This document shows positions 50,072 through 57,011 of a DNA stretch of 64,000 nucleotides, one piece after another. Under the pieces are notes generated by a model that ran no database searches, was not told where the DNA came from, and saw nothing but the letters and a program-made list of their open reading frames with translations. Both the position numbers and the translations under genes were made by a program. The stretch comes from Mannheimia varigena (GTDB lineage Bacteria > Pseudomonadota > Gammaproteobacteria > Enterobacterales > Pasteurellaceae). The stretch spans positions 1,550,001 through 1,614,000 of the forward strand of contig NZ_CP016226.1 of NCBI RefSeq assembly GCF_013377235.1. The letters are read 5' to 3'. Positions within the stretch are counted from its first letter, which is position 1. Each line of letters starts with the position of its first letter.

Positions 50072-51571
50072 ATGACAGGCGAAGTACTACTCACAATGAC
50101 GAACGTTAGCAAGTCGTTTCCAGGTGTAAAAGCGTTAGACCGCACTAACTTAACGGTAAAATCCCATAGTGTTCACGCCTTAATGGGGGAAAATGGGGCG
50201 GGTAAATCAACCTTGCTAAAATGTTTATTTGGTATTTACGCCAAAGATGAAGGTGAGATTCTTTTTCTAGGAAAACCAGTTGATTTCAAAACCACAAAAG
50301 AGGCATTAGAAAATGGGATTTCAATGGTTCACCAAGAGTTGAATCTGGTAAGACAAGTAACCGTAATGGATAACCTATGGCTAGGGCGTTATCCGTTAAA
50401 AGGCCCTTTTGTTGATCACGATAAAATGTATCGTGATACCAAAGCAATTTTTGATGAATTAGATATTGATGTTGATCCACGTGATAAAGTGGCGAAATTA
50501 TCTGTTTCACAAATGCAGATGATCGAGATTGCTAAAGCATTCTCTTATGATGCCAAAATTGTGATTATGGACGAACCAACTTCCTCGCTTTCAGAAAAAG
50601 AAGTTGAGCATCTGTTTAAAATTATTCAAAAACTGAAAGACAGAGGCTGTGGCATTATCTATATTTCTCACAAAATGGACGAAATTTTTAAAATTTGTGA
50701 TGAAATTACCATTTTGCGAGACGGTAAATGGGTAAATACCGTTGCTATTAAAGATACTTCAATGGATCAAGTGGTTTCAATGATGGTAGGGCGTGAGCTA
50801 ACTCAACGTTTCCCGGAAAAAACCAATTTACCAAAAGAAGTAATTCTTGAAGTAGAGAATTTAACGGCAAAAAATCAACCTTCTATCCAAGATGTTAGCT
50901 TCAGCTTACGCAGAGGGGAAATTTTAGGTATTGCAGGCTTAGTTGGGGCAAAGCGTACTGATATTGTTGAAACCATTTTCGGTGTGCGAGATAAAGCAAG
51001 CGGTAAAATTACCTTAAACGGCAAAGAAATCAATAACCGTAACGCCTTTGATGCGATTAATAACGGCTTTGCTCTCGTAACAGAAGAACGTCGCTCAACG
51101 GGGATTTATGCAAACCTAAGTATTGAGTTTAACTCATTGATTTCAAATATGAAGTCTTATCTAGGAAAATTTGGTTTGCTGAGCAATAAAAAAATGAAAA
51201 GCGACACCCAATGGGTAATTGATTCGATGAATGTCAAAACTCCATCGCATCAAACGCATATCGGCTCACTTTCCGGCGGTAACCAACAAAAAGTGATTAT
51301 CGGGCGTTGGCTCTTAACCCAACCTGAAATTCTGATGCTTGATGAACCCACTCGTGGTATTGATATTGGGGCAAAATTTGAAATTTATCAGCTGATTTTA
51401 GAGTTAGCAAATAAAGATAAAGGGATCATTATGATCTCATCGGAAATGCCCGAATTACTAGGGGTAACAGACCGGATTTTAGTGATGAGTAACGGTAAAG
51501 TGGCGGGCATTGTTGAAACTGCCAACACCTCGCAAGAAGAAATCTTGCAACTCGCAGCAAAATATTTATAG
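50072..51571 (+). CDS. mglA: Galactose/methyl-galactoside ABC ATPase MglA
   Basis: A 499-residue protein with two nucleotide-binding domains. Domain 1: MGENGAGKSTLLKCLFGIY, LSVSQMQMIEIAKAFSYDAKIVIMDEPTSSL. Domain 2 has the degenerate GLVGAKRTDIVETIFG Walker A (normal for MglA) with LSGGNQQKVIIGRWLLTQPEILMLDEPTRGID. Drives import with MglC; 14 nt before mglC. Confidence 0.96.
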   Translation: MTGEVLLTMTNVSKSFPGVKALDRTNLTVKSHSVHALMGENGAGKSTLLKCLFGIYAKDEGEILFLGKPVDFKTTKEALENGISMVHQELNLVRQVTVMDNLWLGRYPLKGPFVDHDKMYRDTKAIFDELDIDVDPRDKVAKLSVSQMQMIEIAKAFSYDAKIVIMDEPTSSLSEKEVEHLFKIIQKLKDRGCGIIYISHKMDEIFKICDEITILRDGKWVNTVAIKDTSMDQVVSMMVGRELTQRFPEKTNLPKEVILEVENLTAKNQPSIQDVSFSLRRGEILGIAGLVGAKRTDIVETIFGVRDKASGKITLNGKEINNRNAFDAINNGFALVTEERRSTGIYANLSIEFNSLISNMKSYLGKFGLLSNKKMKSDTQWVIDSMNVKTPSHQTHIGSLSGGNQQKVIIGRWLLTQPEILMLDEPTRGIDIGAKFEIYQLILELANKDKGIIMISSEMPELLGVTDRILVMSNGKVAGIVETANTSQEEILQLAAKYL

Positions 51572-51585
51572 ACAAGGAGTGAAGT

Positions 51586-52596
51586 ATGTCTGCTTTACAA
51601 CAAAATAGAACACTCGATTTTTTTAAACAAAATGCGATTTACTTCGTATTATTAATCTTACTTATTGTGATTATTGTGCAAGACCCAAGTTTCTTGAGCT
51701 TGCGTAACTTCAGTAACATTTTATCGCAATCTTCTGTGCGTCTTATCATTGCACTAGGTGTTGCAGGCTTGATTGTAACACAGGGTACAGACTTATCCGC
51801 CGGTCGCCAAGTTGGCTTAGCGGCGGTAATCTCAGCCACCTTGTTACAATCAATGGAAAATATGAACAAAGTTTTCCCGAACTTATCCGAAATTCCAATT
51901 CCTGTTGTAGTTTTAACGGTTTGTGTGATTGGTGGACTTATCGGCTTATTTAATGGTTTTGTGGTAGCTTATCTCAACGTAACACCGTTTATTGCCACAA
52001 TGGGGACGATGATTATTGTTTATGGGATTAACTCGCTTTACTACGATGCCGTAGGCTCATCGCCAATTGCAGGTTTTAGCGATGACTTCTCAAGTTTTGC
52101 ACAAGGTTTCTTCCGCTTTGGCGACTTTAGGCTCTCCTACATTACTATTTATGCCGTGATCGCCACTATTATTATGTGGACGTTATGGAATAAAACCCGC
52201 TTCGGTAAAAACGTATTTGCGATTGGTGGAAACCCGGAAGCAGCACGCGTTTCTGGCGTAAACGTACCGCTTAACTTAATGGGTATTTATATGCTTTCAG
52301 GCATCTTCTACGCATTCGGCGGTATGTTAGAAGCAGGTCGTATCGGTAGTGCAACCAACAACTTAGGCTTTATGTATGAAATGGATGCAATCGCAGCTTG
52401 CGTAGTAGGTGGCGTATCATTTGCAGGCGGTGTGGGTACAATCATCGGCGTAGTAACCGGGGTGCTTATCTTCACCGTAATTAACTATGGTTTAACCTAC
52501 ATCGGTGTAAACCCTTACTGGCAATACATCATCAAAGGTGGCATTATCATCTTAGCGGTAGCGATTGACTCGCTCAAATATGCGAAGAAAAAATAG
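51586..52596 (+). CDS. mglC: Galactose/methyl-galactoside ABC permease MglC
   Basis: A 336-residue inner-membrane permease with about eight to ten helices. Features: IALGVAGLIVTQGTDLSAGRQVGLAAVISATLLQS, YLNVTPFIATMGTMIIVYGINSLYYD, the cytoplasmic loop GNPEAARVSGVNVPLNLMGIYMLSG and GGVSFAGGVGTIIGVVTG. Last gene of mglBAC. Confidence 0.96.
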   Translation: MSALQQNRTLDFFKQNAIYFVLLILLIVIIVQDPSFLSLRNFSNILSQSSVRLIIALGVAGLIVTQGTDLSAGRQVGLAAVISATLLQSMENMNKVFPNLSEIPIPVVVLTVCVIGGLIGLFNGFVVAYLNVTPFIATMGTMIIVYGINSLYYDAVGSSPIAGFSDDFSSFAQGFFRFGDFRLSYITIYAVIATIIMWTLWNKTRFGKNVFAIGGNPEAARVSGVNVPLNLMGIYMLSGIFYAFGGMLEAGRIGSATNNLGFMYEMDAIAACVVGGVSFAGGVGTIIGVVTGVLIFTVINYGLTYIGVNPYWQYIIKGGIIILAVAIDSLKYAKKK

Positions 52597-52611
52597 ATTT
52601 AACCTAGAGAT

Positions 52612-52643
52612 AGAGAGGCAAATAAAAATTTGCCTCTCTTTTT
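52612..52643 (+). terminator. mglC terminator
   Basis: AGAGAGGCAAAT (52612-52623), AAAA loop, ATTTGCCTCTCT (52628-52639), then a T-run. An uptake signal follows at 52644. The 341-nt gap 52597-52937 otherwise holds the dppA promoter region, histidine leader and attenuator. Confidence 0.9.
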
Positions 52644-52683
52644 ACAAGCGGTCATTTTCTAAGAATTTTTTGCAAAAATTTAA

Positions 52684-52722
52684 ACGAAACCGTTTGCAAT
52701 TTATTTTTAAAAGGAATAAATT
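52684..52722 (+). promoter_or_regulatory. Candidate promoter with LacI/PurR-like operator for the dppA leader
   Basis: A possible -35 TTGCAA (52694-52699), 17-nt spacer and -10 TAAATT (52717-52722). Overlapping the -35 is ACGAAACCGTTTGCAA (52684-52699), matching the PurR consensus ACGCAAACGTTTGCGT at 12 of 16 positions. Weak promoter match; operator is a suggestion. Confidence 0.4.
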
Positions 52723-52749
52723 ACTCATTAATTAATTTTGGAGAAAGTT

Positions 52750-52794
52750 ATGAACTACTGCGTTAAACATCATCATCACCATTTGACCGATTAA
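52750..52794 (+). CDS. Histidine leader peptide of the dppA attenuator
   Basis: A 14-codon open frame, MNYCVKHHHHHLTD, with ribosome-binding site GGAGAAAG (52740-52747) and five consecutive His codons (52768-52782: CAT CAT CAT CAC CAT). Too short to be a functional protein; it has the form of the his operon leader. Ribosome stalling at the His codons when His-tRNA is short would set the fold of the RNA downstream. It is followed not by his genes but by dppA. Confidence 0.9.
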   Translation: MNYCVKHHHHHLTD

Positions 52795-52911
52795 TCTTTC
52801 GGGCATTTGGCGTGTTCGGAAGATAGCTTCCGAAATATGAATGGTAAACGCAACTCCCAACAGTAACCAATTTATAACCCTTTCGGAAGGCAACTTTCGA
52901 AAGGGTTTTTT
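52794..52911 (+). promoter_or_regulatory. Histidine-dependent transcription attenuator controlling dppA
   Basis: Five RNA segments can pair in two exclusive ways. A (52794-52801, starting at the last base of the leader stop) pairs with B (52817-52824): 8 bp with one G-U. B (52815-52822) pairs with C (52827-52834): 8 bp, 4-nt loop. C (52827-52835) pairs with D (52881-52889): 9 perfect bp. D is also the 5' arm of the terminator (52876-52889 with 52894-52907). With His scarce the ribosome stalls early, A:B and C:D form, and transcription continues; with His plentiful the ribosome reaches the stop and covers A, so B:C and the terminator form. The switching is inferred; the pairings are seen. Confidence 0.85.
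52876..52911 (+). terminator. Attenuator terminator before dppA
   Basis: AACCCTTTCG pairs with CGAAAGGGTT and continues inward through four more pairs (one G-U) to a GCAA tetraloop: a 14-bp stem followed by a run of T. It ends 27 nt before the dppA start. Confidence 0.92.
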
Positions 52912-52937
52912 ATTACTTCAAATCTAAGGACATTAAA

Positions 52938-54524
52938 ATGAACAAGCTAACACAACTCGCACTTTTCTCGCTGGCTTTTGCAGGTTCTGCATTGGCTGCA
53001 CCTAAAACCTTTACTTACTGCTTGGAATCATCGCCGGCAGCCCTTAATCCACAAATCGCCACAGACGGTGCAACCCTTGATGTCGGGCAAGCTCTCTATA
53101 ACCGCTTGATTGATTTTGAAAAAGGTACAACGAACCTTACTCCTTCCCTTGCCGAGCGTTGGGAAATCAGCGAAGACGGCACAAGTTACATTTTCTATTT
53201 ACGTCAAAATGTGCCGTTCCACAGCAATAAAAACTTCACACCAAGCCGTAATCTCAATGCTGATGATGTGATTTTCTCCATTAACCGCCAGCTTGACCAA
53301 AATAATCCCTATAACAAAGTCTCTGGCGGAAGCTATGAGTTTTTCTACGGAATGAATATGCAAAACATCATCAAAAATGTAGCGAAAATCGATGATTACA
53401 CCGTAAAAATTGAACTAAATGCTCCGAATGCTCCATTTCTGGCTAACTTAGCGATGGATTTTATGGCAATCTTCTCCGCTGAATATGCCGAACAAATGCA
53501 AAAAGCAGGTACACCTGAAAAAGTGGATTTAGAACCAATTGGCACAGGAGCATTCCAATTCTACGGCTACCAAAAAGATGCGACTGTACGTTTTATGGCA
53601 TTCGACAACTACTGGCAGGGCAAAGCGAAAATCGATCGCCTTGTGTTTAGCATTACCCCAGATGCTTCAGTACGTTTAGCAAAATTAGAGAAAAACGAAT
53701 GCCAAGCGATGCCTTATCCAAACCCTGCGGATCTGCCAGCCTTAAAAGCCAACTCAAATATCCAAGTATTGGAAAAAGCTGGTCTAAATATTGGTTACAT
53801 CACGCTCAACACCCGCAAGCCACCGTTTGATAATCCGAAAGTTCGCCAAGCGTTAAATTATGCAGTAAATAAAGAGGAGATTTTAACCTCTGTATATCAA
53901 GGCTCGGCAATTAAAGCGAAGAACCCAATGCCATCAACAATTTGGGGCTATAACGAAGAAGTTACAGGCTATGACTTCAACCCTGAAAAAGCAAAACAAC
54001 TGCTTAAAGAGGCAGGTTTAGAAAACGGTTTTGAAACCGAAATTTGGGCAATGCCGGTTTCCCGCCCTTACAATCCGAACGCTCGCCGAATGGCAGAGAT
54101 GATCCAAGCGGATTGGAAAGCAATTGGTGTGAATGCGAAGATCGTCAGCTATGAATGGGGTGAATACCTCAAACGAATGGGTAACGGCGAACACACCACA
54201 GGAATGATTGGCTGGACAGGCGATAACGGCGACCCTGATAACTTCCTCAACGCCTTATTAAGTTGCAATGCGGTGGAGCAAGGTTCAAACTACGCGGGCT
54301 TTTGCGATAAAGAGTTTGACCGCCTCGTGAGTGAAGCTGCCACCATCAGCGATAAAAACAAGCGGTCAGAATTGTACCAAAAAGCACAAACCATCTTTAA
54401 CGAGCAAGCCCCGTGGCTCCCGATTGCTCACTCAACGGTTTACTTCCCTGTAAGAAAAGAGGTAAAAGGCTATATTCCTAGCCCATTCGTAGCACACAAC
54501 TTTTATGGGATAGAATTGGAGTAA
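52938..54524 (+). CDS. dppA: Periplasmic dipeptide-binding protein DppA
   Basis: A 528-residue family 5 solute-binding protein with signal peptide MNKLTQLALFSLAFAGSALA. Matches DppA: FTYCLESSPAALNPQIATDGATLDVGQALYNRL, GTGAFQFYGYQKDATVRFMAFDNYWQG, MPYPNPADLPAL, GYITLNTRKPPFDNPKVRQALNYAVNKE, and GWTGDNGDPDNFLNALLSCNAVEQGSNYAGFC with the conserved Cys pair. It delivers dipeptides, and in this family also heme, to DppBCDF. No dppBCDF follows, so it is an orphan binding gene that must share a permease encoded elsewhere. A histidine attenuator precedes it, suggesting it brings in His-containing peptides. The start follows AAGGA. Confidence 0.92.
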   Translation: MNKLTQLALFSLAFAGSALAAPKTFTYCLESSPAALNPQIATDGATLDVGQALYNRLIDFEKGTTNLTPSLAERWEISEDGTSYIFYLRQNVPFHSNKNFTPSRNLNADDVIFSINRQLDQNNPYNKVSGGSYEFFYGMNMQNIIKNVAKIDDYTVKIELNAPNAPFLANLAMDFMAIFSAEYAEQMQKAGTPEKVDLEPIGTGAFQFYGYQKDATVRFMAFDNYWQGKAKIDRLVFSITPDASVRLAKLEKNECQAMPYPNPADLPALKANSNIQVLEKAGLNIGYITLNTRKPPFDNPKVRQALNYAVNKEEILTSVYQGSAIKAKNPMPSTIWGYNEEVTGYDFNPEKAKQLLKEAGLENGFETEIWAMPVSRPYNPNARRMAEMIQADWKAIGVNAKIVSYEWGEYLKRMGNGEHTTGMIGWTGDNGDPDNFLNALLSCNAVEQGSNYAGFCDKEFDRLVSEAATISDKNKRSELYQKAQTIFNEQAPWLPIAHSTVYFPVRKEVKGYIPSPFVAHNFYGIELE

Positions 54525-54584
54525 TACAAGCGGCTACTTTTTCATAAACATTTGCAAATTTGAGCTTGCTGGATTAAGGTACGG

Positions 54585-54668
54585 GCAGATTCATTCGAAA
54601 GTTTGGTAAAGCAACCTCATTTTGAAGAAACTCAAAAGGAAGTAGAGAAAATCGAAAAACGTACCTGA
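54585..54668 (+). other. Possible coding remnant in the dppA-comN gap
   Basis: An open stretch of 27 codons without a start codon that looks protein-like (SFESLVKQPHFEETQKEVEK and a short tail) and stops at TGA 54666. I do not recognise the family. It may be the degraded end of a lost gene. The rest of the 288-nt gap holds an uptake signal at 54529 and the comN control region. Confidence 0.25.
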
Positions 54669-54727
54669 CAGAATTCTGGATGTTTATATGAGTCTTTGGA
54701 TCAAGCAACGTAAATTTTTATTAATTT

Positions 54728-54743
54728 TGCGATCTGCGTCGAA
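54728..54743. promoter_or_regulatory. CRP-S (Sxy-dependent) site for comNOPQ
   Basis: TGCGA-TCTGCG-TCGAA, flanked by TTTT and AAAA. It has the same unusual TGCGA core as the comM site. About 70-85 nt before comN; -10 candidates are TATCTT (54771) and TATAAG (54781). Confidence 0.8.
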
Positions 54744-54789
54744 AAATTAAATTTTTTCCATTTACAAACTTATCTTGAATTATAAGATG

Positions 54790-54805
54790 CCCTCTATCAA
54801 GAGGG
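54790..54805 (+). promoter_or_regulatory. Hairpin masking the comN ribosome-binding site
   Basis: CCCTCT (54790-54795), ATCA loop, AGAGGG (54800-54805). The 3' arm is the only good Shine-Dalgarno sequence for ATG 54813, so the stem would hide it. TATTTTT follows, so it could also act as a weak terminator. Confidence 0.6.
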
Positions 54806-54812
54806 TATTTTT

Positions 54813-55334
54813 ATGCATAAAGCAATCACATTAATTGAAATGCTAACGGCTATAGCAATTATGGTGATTACTATTTATTTTATCTCACCTGCTATTTTTA
54901 CTGTTCAAGATAGAACTTCACTCAATAGTGAAATTGAAAATATTCAATCTTTTATTTATAAAATTCAAACTAAAGCTCGTTATAGTAAGCGAAATTATAC
55001 ATTAACCATTTCTCAGCGAAATGAAAAATGGTGTATGGTGGCAGTTATAAAACCTATAAATAGCTCTCAACAAATAATCTGCGATTGTTTAAATAAAAAT
55101 GGTTGCTCTTCTAGTGAAGAATACCATCTTTATAATCCGAGTAATCAAAATATTATTTTGAAAAATAAAAGTTTATATCCAAAATCTTTTATTAATATTG
55201 ATGGGGTAAGCGGTCAGCTAGAATCTAAATGTATTAACCTAAGTTTAAATAAAGAGAGTGAGATTTTACAGTTTGAACAACTAGGACGAGTTTATGTGGC
55301 AGCGAAAAATAAACGTAGTACCTGTAAAGATTAA
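54813..55334 (+). CDS. comN: Competence pseudopilin ComN
   Basis: A 173-residue type IV pilin-like protein. A very short leader (MHKA) precedes ITLIEMLTAIAIMVITIYF, with Glu at +5 as required for prepilin peptidase processing and methylation. The C-terminal part has four Cys that may form disulfides. Position and order (four pseudopilins, then recC) match the Haemophilus influenzae competence operon HI0938-HI0941. It likely forms part of the DNA-uptake pseudopilus. It overlaps comO by 41 nt. Sequence conservation outside the N-terminus is low, as usual for minor pilins. Confidence 0.85.
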   Translation: MHKAITLIEMLTAIAIMVITIYFISPAIFTVQDRTSLNSEIENIQSFIYKIQTKARYSKRNYTLTISQRNEKWCMVAVIKPINSSQQIICDCLNKNGCSSSEEYHLYNPSNQNIILKNKSLYPKSFINIDGVSGQLESKCINLSLNKESEILQFEQLGRVYVAAKNKRSTCKD

Positions 55335-55986
55335 TTTATCGGCATTTAGTTTGCTTGAGATTTTAATTACCACCGCACTCGGCTCTCTTGTCTTATTGGT
55401 TTTTGCTTCTAGTTATACTGATTTTTACCGTTCTCAAATCAAACAACGGGAGCTATTAGCTCTGCAAGCAGATGCTCACCAGATAATAAACTACTTTCAA
55501 CAACACTTTCAGCATAGTGGTTATCAAGGTCATAAGCGAGCCGACAGTAATTTTGATTTATTTCAGCCTAATGGGAAAAGTTTGAATATTCCAAATCAAC
55601 GTTGTTTGATTAGTTTTTATGATGTAAACCAAGACGGCTGTTTGGGAAAACGTAGAACAAAGACGACCGCTTGTAAGTTGGATGATCTGAATAATACCCG
55701 TGATGTGTTAAAAGAGATATTTGCTTTTAAGCTAGAAAATAATGAAATTTATACTTTCTCGCAGAAATTAGATACTTGTGTGAAAGAGAATTGTTCAAAA
55801 TTATTAGAGAGTTGTAATGGTGCTTGGAGTAAGTTTACTGAAATAAATAGCGTTAAAGTAAATAAATTAAATTTTAATTGGAAGAAGCAGGATATATTAC
55901 TTGAAGTGGAAATAGAATTAGAATCGGTAAAAGAGCATAATCCGATTTACTCTGCAAAAAGTTATATTTTTCTACTAAACCATTAG
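55294..55986 (+). CDS. comO: Competence pseudopilin ComO
   Basis: A 230-residue minor pilin (PilW-like). Leader of 17 residues, then FSLLEILITTALGSLVLLVFASS with Glu at +5. The C-terminal domain has Cys residues in QRCLISFYDVNQDGCLGKRRTKTTACKLD. An uptake signal lies inside the gene (55666-55675). Second gene of the comN operon, overlapping comN at the start. Confidence 0.83.
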   Translation: MWQRKINVVPVKINLSAFSLLEILITTALGSLVLLVFASSYTDFYRSQIKQRELLALQADAHQIINYFQQHFQHSGYQGHKRADSNFDLFQPNGKSLNIPNQRCLISFYDVNQDGCLGKRRTKTTACKLDDLNNTRDVLKEIFAFKLENNEIYTFSQKLDTCVKENCSKLLESCNGAWSKFTEINSVKVNKLNFNWKKQDILLEVEIELESVKEHNPIYSAKSYIFLLNH

Positions 55987-55994
55987 AGGTAAAA

Positions 55995-56678
55995 ATGAAA
56001 ATTCAGAAAAATGCCAGTGCATTATTAGTTTCATTAATACTAATCTCCTCTATTTTGGCTATATTGTTTTTAACAAAAGAGAAATGGATTAGTCAGCAGA
56101 ATATTACTCAGTTTTATAGTGAAAAATATCTTTCAGATAAATATCACTTTTTCGCTTTATACAAAGAAGATAAAAATAAACTTTGCCAAAAATTAAAAAA
56201 AGAGCTGGTTATTCAATCTGATTTCTCACCTCAGAAATTAAACTTCTTGCAATATCAATTAGAATGCCAATTTAATAGTTTATTCAAAGATAAAAAACCG
56301 ACTAAAGAGAAATATATACCATTTACACAGCTTTCAGATTATTTAGATTTAGCAAATGTACCGGCACAAGATATTTATACCATTCGCAGCTTATCAGAAT
56401 TGCCTTCTAGTAGCGAAGATAATCCGAAAATTATTATTGCTCAAAATGAGATTAATGAAAATCTCCCACAGGATTTTTATGGTATTGTGATTACTGATTA
56501 TCTCTTTGATATTACAGGCAAAAAAATGTATGGTACTTTGTATTCCTCTTTTGATAACGCAAGAGAAGAACGCAATTTAACCTTTAAGAAAGAGGTTATC
56601 GCCCAGCTTGAAGCGAAATATTCCTACTGGCAATATTTACCTCATTCCGAAAATACCATAGGGGCAATTGATGAATAA
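55995..56678 (+). CDS. comP: Competence pseudopilin-like protein ComP
   Basis: A 227-residue protein with a short basic leader and a hydrophobic segment (SALLVSLILISSILAILFL), resembling PilX-like minor pilins. The Glu at +5 is absent, as in some minor pilins that sit at the pilus tip. The rest is charged and soluble-looking. It starts 8 nt after comO and overlaps comQ. Confidence 0.78.
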   Translation: MKIQKNASALLVSLILISSILAILFLTKEKWISQQNITQFYSEKYLSDKYHFFALYKEDKNKLCQKLKKELVIQSDFSPQKLNFLQYQLECQFNSLFKDKKPTKEKYIPFTQLSDYLDLANVPAQDIYTIRSLSELPSSSEDNPKIIIAQNEINENLPQDFYGIVITDYLFDITGKKMYGTLYSSFDNAREERNLTFKKEVIAQLEAKYSYWQYLPHSENTIGAIDE

Positions 56679-56964
56679 ATATAAGGCGGAAAGTACTATT
56701 TCACTTTTAGTGGCTATAGCTTTATTTACGATTGTGGTGTTGAGTTTTAGCCATTGGCAATCTGAGCAAAATAGGCGAGTGAATGCCCATTTTCAGCAAC
56801 AACAGGCAGCGGTGATATTAGAAAATCAAATTGCGTTACAGTTGGCGGGTTTAGATTGTGAACGGCAGATAGAGCAAAATAACATTCGCTATGACATTCA
56901 ATGCTCAGGGAATAAGCTCAGTATCCGTTTTCCACTTGGCAAAATTGAGCTGAATAATGATTGA
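56671..56964 (+). CDS. comQ: Competence pseudopilin ComQ
   Basis: A 97-residue protein with an N-terminal hydrophobic helix (STISLLVAIALFTIVVLSF) and a small soluble domain with two Cys. I chose ATG 56671 over an in-frame TTG at 56668. It overlaps comP by 8 nt. Fourth pseudopilin of the operon; recC follows 47 nt later. Confidence 0.78.
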   Translation: MNKYKAESTISLLVAIALFTIVVLSFSHWQSEQNRRVNAHFQQQQAAVILENQIALQLAGLDCERQIEQNNIRYDIQCSGNKLSIRFPLGKIELNND

Positions 56965-57011
56965 ATCCCCCCTCGCTTTATTGGACAATAATTCATTAGC
57001 GAGGCGTTATT

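Noticed and set aside
52768..52782. The His run as a metal-binding tag or part of a longer protein
   Set aside because: The frame ends 4 codons later and the stop is conserved in position with respect to segment A of the attenuator; a leader peptide explains it better.
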